This document shows, one piece after another, positions 38,419-50,599 of a stretch of DNA of 64,000 nt. Every line of letters begins with the position of its first letter. Position 1 is the stretch's first letter. A model generated the notes under the pieces. It searched no databases and was not told the DNA's origin. It worked only from the letters and a program-made list of their open reading frames with translations. This stretch comes from Tetmemena sp. SeJ-2015 (taxonomy: Eukaryota; Ciliophora; Spirotrichea; Sporadotrichida; Oxytrichidae): positions 40,060 through 104,059 of the forward strand of contig JAJKFJ010021613.1 in NCBI GenBank assembly GCA_027382625.1, read 5' to 3'. The position numbers and the translations under genes were made by a program.

Positions 38419-39864
38419 TCACTATTGTAAACTAGTATATGAACATTATGATAAATTGGTTTCTATTTGTAAACGTTCTCGGAATGGCGCACTGGATTAT
38501 TTTTGGAGAGCATTCCTTCTTTGCCATACTTTAAAACTTATAATGACTATAATCTACTTCTGAATGTTGCTATTCTTCTAGGTAGGAGTATTGTTTGAGT
38601 AGAGGCCACCAAGAGCATGCGAAGGCACCAGATCATTTTAATCCATGTTCTTGGAAGCCAATGCAAATATCGACTCCTCCTAGTCTCTTTAGTTTTTATT
38701 AATCTTAGGCTTGGAAGGAATGGGTTAAAGTTGGGGAATAGCCTTAGTGCTCTAATTGTTGTTATTGGAAGAATAATCTTCTTTCCTGATGTTCTATGGC
38801 TTTTAACTTGGAGACTCGTTTTGATATTGCTGTACTTGTCTTTACTAGTTCACTTGCGAGATGGAGTAAACTCAAATGATCAAGATAAAAAGTTGGAAAT
38901 ACTGGATTTAAAATATACGAGGGCGAGCTAGGAATATTTGTAAGGGCCTGGCCATTATACATGTGTTCATAGACTTTTCCTTTAGGCATGTAACCTTCTC
39001 CTCCTGCCTACCCATTCTATTCTCTACTTGGCGGTTAAATATAAATAAAATTCTCATTATATTATAAGTTGCAAGTCATAATGAATGTTCTTATTGCTTT
39101 GAATATTTCTCATCCCGCCGGCTGGTTCTCTATTTGCACTTTAGTAGTTGTTGCTCTCCATTTATATCATCTAAAAGATTAATTCAAAACTACTGAATCA
39201 TAAATTATAATCATGCTCCCTGGTTGCTACCTCTCTGAGGAAACATTGTTCTGGTAACCAAAATAAATCTATCTGCACTAAAACCTGCTCGATATATTTA
39301 AGGCATCTGATTATCATTACTACTCTGACCTTAATTAACTTTCATGTTGTAGGAGAGATTATTTTGCAAATTTCCACCAGCCCCATAGCTATTGCTGTTT
39401 TGTATGTTCGCTCTGGAATTGATGTTCTCTGTAACCGACCCTCTATTTACTGACCTGCTGTTCTACAAACGAGTTAGATTTCATAATGATCATGGTACCT
39501 ACCTGCTAAGCAAGCTTAGAATCCACACTCATGAACTTTTTCAACTTCCAATCAGGTTCTATAAAGAAGTAATTTTTTGCCACCAGGTTTAAGATTATGA
39601 TAACTGAGTGAACTTACTCGGCAGCTAGTTTCTTTCATTTTCGAGCTTGTTCTGCAGTTACTATTCCTTTTGTCTCATTTTCTCCATATTTTCTTTGTGA
39701 TAGTCTTTGTTCAATCTATACTTGCACTTAAAATCTTAAAATTTAATCCTAGATTATTATAAATAAATCGGCAGCAAATGAAGCTGTGGAATATACTTTT
39801 GCTTGATGTCGGGGAAAACTATCTTTTGGAGAGTGCTCTCATACATCAATCGCGATCTGTGCAT
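38419..39864 (-). CDS. Unrecognised Gln-rich, partly coiled-coil protein
   Basis: ATG at 39864 (MHRSRLMYESTLQKIVFPDI), a helical EKMRQKEQQLQNKLENERN stretch ending at a GTAAGT splice site near 39620, then Ser/Asn/Gln-rich blocks, and finally DLVPSHALGGLYSNNTPT and a TGA at 38419-38421. Frame changes in AT-rich stretches show that more introns or IESs are present (around 39000-39600 and 38740). A plus-strand hydrophobic frame at 38617-38931 is its antisense shadow. The first ~70 residues look folded and may be conserved; no family recognised. Confidence 0.55.
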
Positions 39865-40213
39865 TTTATTTAATTTTTTTATTAAAATCAAGTAGAAGAC
39901 TCAAATTTTAGAAAACTCAATCAATCAGATTTTAAATAAAGAAATGTTTATAAAGCATTAAAATCTTAGAGGTGAACTATATATATACAGGACAGAATAA
40001 AAACAATCGTAAACTGTGATAGAGAAACCATATTTTTTTAATTAATATGAAAAATAGGTTAAATTGGAGAAATTAGATAAGATTATTTCTGATATTTGGA
40101 ATGGAAGTAATTAATGAGAAAAGCTCTTAAGGAGTTTATAATTCAACACAAAAAATCAAGTCGATCTAGATTACCGCATGAACAGTGAATACTAGCAAGA
40201 AACTTTTAAGTAA
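39865..40213. other. AT-rich divergent intergenic region
   Basis: Spacer between a minus-strand and a plus-strand gene, very AT-rich, no coding frame supported. Probable bidirectional promoter region. Confidence 0.45.
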
Positions 40214-42497
40214 ATGAACTTCGTAGAATACATTATATACTTAATTCTATTTTACTAATTATTATGTGTTGATTAGAAAAGGAAGAATAGACCTTCTTTA
40301 GATGACGATAGCTTAGCGACTAGAGCAAACTTCTAAGTAGAATAAAACTCCTATCTGAGGAAGTAAGAAACAAAAAGGGAGCAATAAAGGCAGCCCACCA
40401 CAAAACAGAGCATTATATTTAATTATAATCTTCTTTTTAAACTAAATAAGCATGGCATTCACTGATGAAGGACCAGATTTGAGGATGGATAGTGAAGAAA
40501 ACCTTTATCCTTTCAATTAAGCACAAAAGTATCCTCCAAACTCAAATCAAACATAAAGCCATATTTTTTAAGTGAAAATCAAGTTCTATTTTGATCACTT
40601 ACCACGAGGAGTAAGACTTCTCCAGCAAAAATTATATTTCATCACAAAATCAGAACTTCGTCACAGGTTACAGAGATAGCCACTTAGAAGTTTCGCAAAT
40701 TTTATTCCCATTTAACTTAGGAGCACCCTATGCCTTTTAAAAATGCGGAAAGAAGAGGGAGTTATCAGTCTCAAAATACAGGTCAGATACTCTTTGGGCT
40801 CAAACAGCAGATACGCGATGAATGATGGAGGCACAGATTCATCAAAAGCTGATGGAAAATTTTGAGCTTGCACCAGGAAACGGGAAGTTCATGCGAGGTT
40901 TGCCTGAATAGAATTTTCCAGACTTCATTCAAAAAACTTCTTTTTTATTATTACCCACTATTTAAATTTTTGCAATAAATTAGTGATGCTCATTAATATC
41001 TCGATAACTCTATAGAGCCTCCTCAATATGCTCAGTAGAAGAGTGAAAAGGAGTATAAAAATGTGCCTGATAAGTGGAATATAGTGTATCTGTTCATGGT
41101 CCTATTCGGAATCGGGAGTCTCCTTCCTTTCAGTGCTACAACCACTGCAATTGAATACTTTAATAAAAATGTAAGTTGCTTAATTTTGACATAGAAATAG
41201 GATGATGATTAAACTTGAACTTATAGCTTGTGGATTATCAGCCTGAGTTTACCTTACCCATTTGCAATGAACTTCCCTCAAATCATCATATAGCTGATTA
41301 CCATCAGGTACCTAAAACAGTATCCCACTTTAGACAAGAATCTTCTGGTGCTTTTTTGGAAGTGCTGTTCTCTGTGTAGCTTTGCCCCTGATAGTTTATT
41401 TCTTGCCTGACCATATCGCATGGGTTATTACTGTCTGCATCATGGTTATGTTTGGAATATTTATGGCTGTTCTCTCCTCTTCTATAGCAGGATTAGCAGG
41501 TATTCTCCCACCAAGGTATATGTCAGCTTACATGCTCGGAATATCATTAATGCAGTTGGACCGATCATAATCAGAGTGATCACTCTCGCTTACTTTGGAA
41601 TCTTGGATGAGGTGAAATACTTCTTTGGAGCTCTGGTATTCTTCGGATCTGCTGCCATATACCTTTTGATCTGCGCATTTGGCATACTCATAGTGATAAA
41701 AAGAAACCTAACTATCTTCAACCTAGTTCAGACCTTAAAGGATATTTAAGATTAGGACGAAGACTATCAAGATGTACATGTCGGCTTGCTCATAGATGCG
41801 AATAACACCTAAGAATTCAATGATGCAGTTTTCCAATGTGTACAAGCATAAAATAAAATGACCTCTTTGAGGGATGTGTGGACGACTTTTAAGCAGATTT
41901 GGCTTGAGAGTGCCATTTTACTGCTAGTCTATGTGAATACCATGACTTGCTATCCAGGTCTTATTCTCTAGACCACCTACACTTTCAAAAATTATAGGAG
42001 ACAATTGTCGATATAAAGTTTTCATAAGTGATGAATCGTGGCTGTATGTTGTTATTCTGGGCCTCTTTTCGATAGCTGACATCGCTGGAAGATTCTTCAC
42101 TAAGTTCAAAGGTCTTAAGCTAAAGAAGTCCTTCATTTTAATATCCTCCATGGTGAGGTTGATCACAGTTTACACTTCACTTATGATTGGCTTCAATGAA
42201 GAACCGAAGTTTCTCTTTGACTCAGACTGGTTCAAAATTTTGAATACTGTCATCATAGGCTTTGGCAATAAAAAATATGAATATTTCTAATCACTTTTAA
42301 TTTTCAATGGTTTCCTTGGGACACTTCTTATGATGATAGGACCTTATAAAGTTAGCAGTTAAGAGTCTGAGAGGGCAGGCCAAATCCTGGCTTTCTTTAT
42401 GACTCTTGGCAGAGGAGTAGGTTCCATGGTGTCAGGGTGTGGGACTTTACACGACTTTCAAGGAGATTCAAGAGGCTATCAGACAGAACGTAAATGA
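40214..42497 (+). CDS. Equilibrative nucleoside transporter (ENT/SLC29 family)
   Basis: Multi-pass membrane transporter. ATG 40214 begins MNFVEY; an IES (40410-40449) links a charged leader TKQS to MAFTDEGPDLRMDSEEN. Membrane helices include WNIVYLFMVLFGIGSLLPFS (the ENT helix-1 signature), a GT-AG intron at about 41171-41227, ISLSLPYPFAMNFPQ, AGLAGILPPRY, GPIIIRVITLAYFG, and near the end FGNGFLGTLLMMIGPYKV and AGQILAFFMTLGRGVGSMVS, the diagnostic ENT helices 10-11. It stops at TGA 42495-42497. Frame repairs are needed near 40570-40610, 41550 and 41990-42010, probably further IESs. ENTs exchange nucleosides across the plasma or organelle membrane. Confidence 0.85.
40410..40449. other. IES in ENT gene, pointer GCAT
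   Basis: 40 bp, GCAT at 40410-40413 and 40450-40453. Excision joins PTTKQS to MAFTDEGPDL in frame. Confidence 0.7.
42266..42304. other. IES in ENT gene, pointer CAAT
   Basis: 39 bp, AT-rich, CAAT at 42266-42269 and 42305-42308. Excision gives IIGFGNGFLGTLLMM, the conserved ENT helix. Confidence 0.8.
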
Positions 42498-42679
42498 CAT
42501 TACTATTTTCAAAATGCTCCTTTGAAGAGCAAAAAGAAGATGGATTAACGACTCATTGTAAATAGATATTGAAAATTTAAAATTCTATAAGTTTAAATCT
42601 ATAAAAATCTATTTAGGTTCTAACTCTTTATTCTTCTATGCCTTCCTTGCATGTTCACTGTTATATTCTGCTAACTGTC

Positions 42680-42910
42680 TCAATATTGAATGATATTAAC
42701 TGATTTAGAGTCATCAGCCACTCCCAAGCCCTCTCTCATATTTCTTCTCTTCTTAGTGGCTAAGTGTCGCTCCACATCTGGCCTCACTACTCTCGAAGAG
42801 AACATTGGATCAGTAGTAAGCTCAAACTAAAATGTTATTAGAAAGGGATTCAATCTCATTACCTATTTCTCAACTTCAAAACGATCTTGAAGGTTCTGTG
42901 TGTCAGACAT
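42680..42910 (-). CDS. Small hypothetical protein
   Basis: 76 residues from ATG at 42910 (MSDTQNLQDRFEVEKQ) through FSSRVVRPDVERHLATKKR to TGA at 42680-42682. Basic in the middle, with an LNPFLITFQFEL stretch that could be coding or an in-frame insertion. No family recognised. It lies tail-to-tail with the ENT gene. Confidence 0.55.
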
Positions 42911-43080
42911 GCACTACCCCATTTAATTTATTCCTGTTTGAAACTTATCTAAATATTATATTCTGCCGAATTTTAACAATCTTTTTCATTATCTAATTAC
43001 TCCATCATTTATCAATAGAAATATTTGATATTTCATAATCTCACTATCTCTCTAGTATACTTAAGTTTTTCTTCATATTT

Positions 43081-43554
43081 TCACTTATTTGTGTCTTCTA
43101 GATAGATATACTTCTCCTTAAATTCAATTTCTAAAGTTTGTATTTCCTCTCTTAAGTGCTCAATATAATCCATTCCATTTACTATGAAAGGCCTCTTAAA
43201 TATTCTATGCTCTTCTTGGAGCACATTTAAGGCAGTTAAGATCTTTTGCGTTAGTAAATTTAGCTTCTCTCTTAACTCTTGTTATTCTTTTTGCAGTTGA
43301 TCTTTATCTATGTTTGTTGAATTAGTTTAATTAACTTTTATTTCTTCTTTGTCTTGAATCTTTGGAGAATGAGTTTTGTCAATAGATGGAGGATCTAAAT
43401 CCATCCTTTATTGTAATTACAATTCATTACTTGCAGTTCTGGGAGTGCTGACAATTTCTTCTAGTATGACTTTTCTTTTTAATTGATCCACATCGCCAGG
43501 GTTTTAACCATTCTAAAGCAACCCCCTCTTCACTTCAGCTCTCTTCATCATCAT
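43081..43554 (-). CDS. Small coiled-coil protein
   Basis: 157 residues from a run of three ATGs (start taken at 43554, MMMKRAEVKRGLLQNGQNPG) to TGA at 43081-43083. The second half is a coiled coil (KEQQELREKLNLLTQKILTA, then EHLREEIQTLEIEFKEKYIY). After the TGA the same frame goes on for about 17 coding-like codons, so a tiny IES at the stop cannot be excluded. No family recognised. Confidence 0.6.
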
Positions 43555-44074
43555 CTTTTAAGTTTTAATTTATGTGGGGAATAAAATTAATTAACTCAAA
43601 ACAATTTAAAATCCACTTTATTGGACGGATGAAGCCGTGAAGCTAGTCAAATGAAGTAACTTGTGAAGCTAGTCAAATGAAGTAACTTGTGACGCTTACA
43701 CTCCTATGACAGTTACTCTGACTGGTTCTAAGTTTATCATTTAAAATAGCGATGTGTATTCAAAGTTAATAGAAGAATCTCCTTACCTCTCACCCGGCAG
43801 GCTCTAGTACCATCTATCTGGCCTAGTATTTATATTTCTATTTTTATAATTATCTTTTAAATATATAATATTAACCTCGCAAATCTATTAATCTCTATGA
43901 TTCTCAATAGCTAGCTCTTGGCATCATACATTTTAGATGCTCTAATGAGGACTTTAATACAATTTTGAACATTTATTTAAGAAGAGTCAGCATACTAATA
44001 CTCAAGCCGACGCCACTAAGGATACAGCATCAATAGATTCATCAAAGCTCCTAAAGTCTTTAGAGCTATGTAAA
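43555..44074. other. Intergenic region with a short tandem repeat
   Basis: AT-rich spacer between two minus-strand genes with no supported ORF. It contains the 26-bp tandem duplication at 43637-43688. Confidence 0.45.
43637..43688. repeat. 26-bp unit repeated twice in tandem
   Basis: Two adjacent exact copies (43637-43662 and 43663-43688) of a unit starting GTGAAGCTAG and ending GTAACTT. It lies upstream of the 43081-43554 coiled-coil gene, in non-coding sequence. Confidence 0.9.
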
Positions 44075-45415
44075 TCAATGAGTACTTATTAGAATAAATT
44101 TAACGCATTTCTAAGTTTAATAAATATCTAGGAGATGCTCCTCCTCTATTTAGTCTTTCCTCTGGTATTTTTTCTTGAGAATATTTGCGTGATACTGGCA
44201 CTCTATCTACGTATAAATCCTTCTTGACTTCTTATAGTGATAAAAGAGAGTATGCTTCTCAGCATCATCTTCATTTTCTATATCTGCTTCAATTAGAATG
44301 TCTAGCTGAGCTTGTGGGTCTTGTGGAAACTCTGAACCCATAATCAACATTTTTTCATATAACCTGGAATTGAGCCAATCACTATACTCCATTCTGATCT
44401 GTTCCTCTTACATCAGCTGCAAATAAAGTAAGATAAATGCTCAATATATGATTTAGCATATGGATAAGTTCCCTCTCATCAGTTTACTACGGTTGATCTT
44501 ACTTTTCTCCAGCCCCCTCTTCAATAGTTGTTTAAATCTCTCTCGTATTCTATTCAGCAATCTGCCTCACTCTTTCTCTCTCTGCCTCCTCGGCTTCTTC
44601 AACCATCCTTTTTTCCTCCTCTAAAACTCTTTATCTCTCCTCTTCGATTTATCTCTTCAGCTGCTCCTATTTTTCCCTGAACTGCGCCTGTTGCTACTTT
44701 TATTCCTCTTGAATGCGATTATACTCTTTAGCCGACATCAGCTTCCCTCCAATAAGAATAATTGAACTTCTTTGTTATATAATCTTAAACTTTAAGAATT
44801 TTTCCTTCGCCGATAGTGCGAAGAAATTTCTGATTGGGTGGCTAGTTCAAAGGATCTACATTGATTTGATAGTGGCTAAAAAGAGGCTGCTGCTTTTCAA
44901 AGCTGAAGTTTTTGGCTGTTGAGCTACTATCGTTTAGACATCTCTGGAGATGGCGATTATTTTTACTCAGTGAGATGAAATTCTAGGCTGCTCTTTGTAG
45001 ATTTTAGCTTTGCTGTAAAGGATAATTAAATTGCTGATCAGAGGTTGGAGTCATAGCGACTAGAGAGCTAAACTTGTTTAGGGGTGGTTTATCTTTAATT
45101 AAAAGTTGATCATGAAAATAAATGGATATCTTAATGTCCCCTTCTTCAGAAGTCTTTTGAATAGATCTCATGTAGTTTCTTGTCTTATTTAAGGTCAGAA
45201 ACTTTTCTCTTTGCACTTACTTGATATTCTGACTTTCATCGGTCTTATTATTCTAGGGCTGAAATTAAGTGTTGCTTGTTGACCCATACCTTGTTTAATT
45301 ATAATAAGTTGCCTCAAACTGCTAGTCTATTGAACCCTGGCTTCTATTGTCTCTTATATTTATCACATTTCGTGATCGTGATACCTGGAGAGATTTTAAG
45401 TTTAGTACTATGACT
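44075..45415 (-). CDS. Charged coiled-coil protein
   Basis: Minus-strand coding from about 45415 to TGA at 44075-44077. The first half is Gln/Asn/Ser-rich (KTRNYMRSIQKTSEEGDIKI; PPNQKFLRTIGEGK); the middle is a Glu/Arg/Gln coiled coil (REKQEQLKRQIEEERQRVLE); the end looks folded (EYSDWLNSRLYEKMLIMGSE, FPQDPQAQLDILIEADIE). Two IESs (44401-44467 and 44753-44792) are removed exactly by pointers. No initiator ATG is found in frame near 45415, so the first segment may be missing or displaced. No family recognised. Confidence 0.65.
44401..44467. other. IES, pointer GTTCC
   Basis: 67 bp, GTTCC at 44401-44405 and 44468-44472. Excision joins QQTDERE to QIRMEYSDWLNSRL. Confidence 0.75.
44753..44792. 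other. IES, pointer TAAGAAT
   Basis: 40 bp, TAAGAAT at 44753-44759 and 44793-44799. Excision joins RTIGEGKILI to GGKLMSAKEYNRIQEEQ with a frame change. Confidence 0.8.
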
Positions 45416-45539
45416 AGTTTTATTGTAATAAACAAATCTATCATAATTTAAAATGTAGAATTTCTAAACACAATATCAAACAAAATTCTTTTATATTTTT
45501 TATTAGAAACTTAATTTTTATTTGAGCAAAAATTCTAGG

Positions 45540-47630
45540 AATAGCTTTGTTAATCAAAGTCAGGTCTAGATCTCATTTGAGAAGTGGAACTCCTCTTGCT
45601 TTAAATATGAAGTATAGGTTGCTTTAGCTAATTAATTTTGTTGAATTGATTTTGAAAGCCTGAATCTAGATATGCATTAAAAGATATTGTTCTATTCATC
45701 TCATTCCTACTTGAGCTTATTTCTTTGCCATAAATATTATTGCTGCCCCTCTTAATTATAAATGTGCATTTTAAGAATCTATACTTTAATTCCTCTAATC
45801 GCGCTCTTTAGTTTTCTTTTCTTGTTGTTCCCTGATCTCTTAAATTCTTTTCCTCAGATTCATCTGCTCCCTTTTATCATTCTCTATCTTTTCTTGCAAT
45901 GTTTTTATCTTCATCTCGTCTTTTATAGACAAAAATATTTGAATTATAAGTTAAAATATGAATTTATAGTCAAACCCTCTTTACTCATTTGAGCTTTCAT
46001 TTGTTCCAGTTAATCCTCTTACATGGCTATCTTCAATCGCTTTTAATCTACTTCTTTCACATCAGAGTCGAAGAAAGCTTAATTAAATCTGCTAACCTTG
46101 CTCTACCTTGACTTCTTTCCAAATCCATAGGCAGTTTCAGCCAATTTCTGCGTCGTAGTAGATATAGAACCTTGAGTAAGGAAAGAAACCGAACTGTTCA
46201 ATTTATTAGGATAAGCAGAAGTGGATAGATTGTCATTAGTCTATGAGGTATTATTCTAAAAATGATGAGTCTCTGAAATTGAAATGTTATTAGCATCAAG
46301 GTTTAGATCTGAGTTCTACATGATGACTGATTTGGGCCTCTGTTCTCCAAAACTTTGCTAGAAATGAAATTATTGTTTAGTCTGGTATTAGTTCAGTACA
46401 GACTAGAGTCGCTAAGTTTGTCTTTGATCTGAAGTGGCTGATAAAAGAGCCTTGTTTATTTAATGGTCAGGTTTTCTAACTGATAGCTCTTAATTTTTAA
46501 GAATCTGTCTGTTCGAATAAGTTTAATTTATCTTCTAAGCCTGCTGAAGCTTTTAGAAATTTTTCTTCATTTTAGAGGCTTGATTTTGATAAGGCTGGTC
46601 GGAATTCAAAGTCGTGGATCTCCAACAACCTTGAATTCAAGATCTTGCTGATTGGTATAGCTAAAGAAAGGTATTAAAAAATTTTAAATTATTTTCTTTT
46701 TCTGTAATAATTGTCACGAGGTTCGAAGAATTCATTAGCTATCATAGGTTAGATAGTTTTGCTAGAATTATAATCTCTTGTTAACAGAGATGCACTATCG
46801 CTGAAATTGATTTGATTACCTATTCCATATATGTAAATATTTTGCTGAGATGCGTTTCCAGTTTCTTATTAGTTCTATGAACTCAAATCAAAATAACCAA
46901 AGCTTTCCATATTCTTGTATAGGTCTTAAATACTTTCCTCCTCTCTTAGTACTCTCTCCTTCATTTTTTAGTTGTGAGACTTAAATGGAGAACCTTACTA
47001 GTTCTATTTACCTTTAATGAATTGTTTGCTCTCCTAACCATATTCTTAAATACGATACCCGTATCAGGTAAACTTTCTCTTTAGACTTTGATCTTAGCAC
47101 TGTTACTCTTTCTAGATAACTTCCTCAAATGTTTCTACTCTTCCTAAACTTTGCTGATTCTCTCTTCTCTGCCTTTTTGTGGTTTGCGATCTCTTTTTCT
47201 CTATTGAGTTCAAACTGTCTACCTTAGGTTTCCACTTCTAAACTTGCAAGTTCATTAAGCATATCCTCCTCAATATCTCCATTATAAGCTTCTCCTTAGT
47301 TTAAATGTCTTAGCCAGGGGTTTTTTCTTAGCCACTGTTAAATTAGGCGAACCTAACTCGCTCACTAGATCTCTTAGAACCCTAATTCAACTTTTAAGTT
47401 TGACCTCTTCTCTATTTCATATTCAGTGGTGTCTTTGAACGTTTTTAATTTGACCTATCTTTGGTACTTTTTAGCTTTGAAAGTACATCCTTGTCAGCCT
47501 TTTTATTCTTGAGAGTTTCATAAACTCTATCCAAGTAGGCAGAATCATTTTCACTGTCACTGAGTACTTCCCCGATCAAATTTGTTTCTTTAGGTAAAGG
47601 AAGGATGAAATTCTTTTCCCTCTAAGCCAT
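45540..47630 (-). CDS. Gln/Ser/Lys-rich hypothetical protein, heavily interrupted
   Basis: ATG at 47630 gives MAQREKNFILPLPKETNL, then GEVLSDSENDSAYLDRVYE and a Lys/Arg/Ser-rich region (NMKQRRGQTQKLNQGSKRSS). Further minus-strand coding fragments appear in shifting frames down to about 45540, for example ELASLEVETQGRQFELNREK and SLPDTGIVFKNMVRRANNS. The frame changes coincide with AT-rich patches, as expected for several IESs, but borders were not resolved. No domain recognised; the stop is not fixed. Confidence 0.5.
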
Positions 47631-47639
47631 TTTAGAAGA

Positions 47640-48267
47640 ATAGAAATATATAACTATTACAATTTAACTAATAGAATTGGTTGAGCGCTCCATTAACTTA
47701 GCAGCAATTAGATTTTTATTGTTGTCTGTACTTTTCTCTAACGCTTCCTTTTATTTCAACAGTTGTTTGTACTGCCTGATTTTCTCCTTCATTTTTATCT
47801 TGAGAGACTTTAAGTTATTCATTTCAGTATCTGAGCTTGGCTCCTTTTTCCTTTGTGAATTGTCGCCATCCTAAACTTTCCTCTTTCTTCTGTTTGAATT
47901 CTGGTTTATGGTCTGCTCGTATATTGATCTCAATTAATTGAAGAAAAAAATTGCTCAGAGACTTATAATTAAGTCTCAAAGTTTACTCTTTGACTTAGCC
48001 ATCGAAAGCGTATGCGTAGCTGACAGCTTAGAATTCATCTTCCCTTTCTTGATTGTCCTGATCTTGCTCGTTTAATCTTTCTCCTTTGTGATTCCTTCTC
48101 TTGCTGTTTGACTTACTCTTATTTTAAATTTCTTGCATTTCTTATTGCTAAACTGCTAATGTTTCAGTTGAATGAGTTTTAGGTCTTTGCTTATTCGTTG
48201 AATTTTGTTGTTGCTGCTCGAATCACTCTATCCTTATTTTATTGTTTTATTGCAAGCCAGAAGTCAT
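47640..48267 (-). CDS. Gln/Lys-rich protein with basic coiled-coil C-terminus
   Basis: ATG at 48267 (MTSGLQQNNKIRIE). An in-frame TGA is bypassed if the 9 nt at 48217-48225 are removed. Then come QQQQNSTNKQRPKTHSTETL, a basic segment, an acidic DQDNQEREDEFQAVSYAYAF, and after an AT-rich break near 47930-47970 NSNRRKRKVQDGDNSQRK and MKEKIRQYKQLLKQKEALEK. No TGA is met before 47640, so the stop is inferred. No family recognised. Confidence 0.5.
48217..48225. other. 9-nt candidate micro-IES spanning an in-frame TGA, pointer CTC
   Basis: CTC at 48217-48219 and 48226-48228. Removing 9 nt deletes the TGA and leaves IEQQQQNSTN in frame. The short repeat makes this weak on its own. Confidence 0.4.
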
Positions 48268-48789
48268 CTCTAAATCATAACTTAAAATTAAATGTTGAAT
48301 GAAAAAACAAATCATGCAAGCTTGAATTTCTAAGAATTTCAAAAGTATCTTCAATTGAATTCTATTTGAGCTTATTTTTATGAGAACCAGATATTATATT
48401 TCTGTTCTCAGGAAACTTCTCTTATATTTGTTTCTTATCTTCGAAAAATAAAAACATTCTAAAATTTATCATAACATTCTTTTTAATCTTCGTCATTCTG
48501 TTTCCCAATAGACCGATTTTGTAACATTTTTTTAATAAAAATAATCTTAAACTTCAATTATATTTATTCTAATTTGCAATTTATATCTTGAGAGGAGTTA
48601 CTTTTTTTTTTAAAGAAATAATTAAAATAAATATAGCTAAAGAGTTAAATATATTATGACATTTTATGACCGAAAACCGCTAACTGGCCACTCATCCGCC
48701 CCCAGAATACCAAGATAGTATTTTAATATAATATGTTTTTCAATGCAATTTATATAATATGATGATAATCTGCTGGAATAAATGGGAAA
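48268..48789. other. AT-rich divergent intergenic region
   Basis: Spacer between a minus- and a plus-strand gene. Very AT-rich with several poly-T/A runs. No supported gene. Confidence 0.5.
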
Positions 48790-50599
48790 ATGGATGTGTC
48801 AAAGGAGCACTGGGCCTGGCAACAACGACTCTACAAAGAAATGATGCAGACTGGAGTCAAAATTAAGGACGACTCTCAAGATGGACAGAGATCACTCATT
48901 AAACAGATCACTTAACTCAAAACGCTTAAACTGCTCAAATCAGTTATAGAAATTAAAAATGGAGTTTATATTTTCTATCTCAACAGCTGAGCACTCAAAT
49001 CCCAAGATGGCTAAGACTAGTCAACATCTATTAGGCCTGGTTATTTTATTTTTATGGTGCCGCTGAAATAGCTAATTATTCTAAATGCTTTAATCATGAT
49101 ATTTCTATAGCAGAGTTTATCGCTTCCAAGAACATTGGTTTATTAAGTTCCTCAAAAAAGCGAAACATGAACGACTATGAGCTAACTCCTGCCTAAAGAT
49201 AACTTGTGGAGGAGAAATCAAAGTAAGGGTTTCAGTCCACCTACGATATCTTCTTTAATAAAAACGCTGATGAAATAAACGATTCTAATCTCTCATAACT
49301 CTTCAAGCAAACAGAGAATAAGATAGTCAGCTCAAAGCTGAAGAAGTACTTCAACCCTTACTTGAATATCACTAATGAAGGGAAATTAAATGGACTTGAT
49401 ACCTCAACTCTTAAGATCAGCTCAGAAGGAAAGAGCAAACATTGAAAATCAAATTGCCCCTGCTGCTAGAGTGCTATTTCCAAATTCTTCTTAATTGGGA
49501 AGCAGAGCTGGGTCTAACATCTCTTCATAGAGAGAACTAAGATCCAATTAAGGGCCTAAAATGGATGTGGGCCCTAACAGCTATCTCTATTTTGGATATA
49601 ATCCTAACAGAAAACGAGGCAGCTTAGTGTATGATGAATAAGGAAAAATAATTATACTTATTTTAATGAAAGAGGTACGAGGAATAAGCATTCTAGAAAT
49701 ATGAGTATAGGCGTTATGAATCAAACAAATACGTTACAAGATCTGACTGCTCATCCACAAAGAGACTCTTCTTTTTAATTTATTTCTTATTAGGCATCAT
49801 GTTAAATTTCTTAGCCAAACTTTTTTAAGCAGAACGAATTATAAAATAGCAGTTCTTAAAGACCTAAGACAGGGATAAATAGAACCTTCAGAAATGCTTA
49901 AATAGCAGATCTTACAAAGAAGAGTACTTACTAGGGAATTAATGCTAACGCCATGAATGATCCCTAGGTACATCAGTATTCGCAGGATCTTGCTGAAATT
50001 CGGAATCAGTTGAAAACCAGAGCAGTAAAGGTAGATTAAGTTCCTAATAACTTAAAGCCTCATACTTTGAATGCTACTGAGCAGAAAAAGACAGTTATAG
50101 ATTTGGAAGAAAGAAGGCGAATGATTATTCACCTACTGAAGTAAGCTCATTTTCTTTTTTACTTAACTTTAATAGTGAAATGAGAGAGTTCTAACTTGCA
50201 GCTCTGATGAGGGAACTCAAAGTATCTGACTATCATCAACTCATAGAAGCAATTGAATCACTTGACGACTAAGATATCTTATAGGAATAGCAGTAGTTCA
50301 AAAGTATTTCAGCTAATAAGACAACAACTGATGCTGCTCAAATTAAATATAGAAATGAGCAATTCAAAAACTAAAACCCTTATGAGAACATCAATCAAAG
50401 ACCCTAAACATCATAAGTGAGGCCTGGGTCTTAGCACAGGTCACTTAAGAAATTCTCCTCTTAAAGGCGAGATCAAAGTATGACTTAGCAAGAAGCCCTT
50501 GAGAGAAACAGTTAAATTATATGAAAGTATAATATGAACTTTAATATTTAGTTCTAAGAGGAGGTTAAGCAACATGTCGAGTAGCAAATTGATAGTTGA
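48790..50599 (+). CDS. Gln/Asn-rich hypothetical protein
   Basis: ATG 48790 (MDVSKEHWAWQQRLYKEMMQ) to TGA 50597-50599. After an IES (48934-48993), segments include MNDYELTPAQRQLVEEKSKQ, DTSTLKISSEGK, ARVLFPNSSQLGSRAGS, NAMNDPQVHQYSQDLAEIR, and after a 34-nt GT-AG intron at about 50141-50174 MREFQLAALMRELKVSDYHQ and a Gln-rich tail. Several further AT-rich breaks (around 49040-49130, 49650-49680, 49775-49850) must be IESs. The WAWQQRLYKEM start and the helical ALMRELKVSDY region look conserved, but no family is recognised. Confidence 0.6.
48934..48993. other. IES, pointer CTCAAATC
   Basis: 60 bp, CTCAAATC at 48934-48941 and 48994-49001. Excision joins LKTLKLLKS to QDGQDQSTSIRP and removes a TGA. 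Confidence 0.8.

Noticed and set aside
38617..38931. Leu/Ile-rich plus-strand ORF
   Set aside because: Antisense shadow of the minus-strand gene at 38419-39864, for the same reason.
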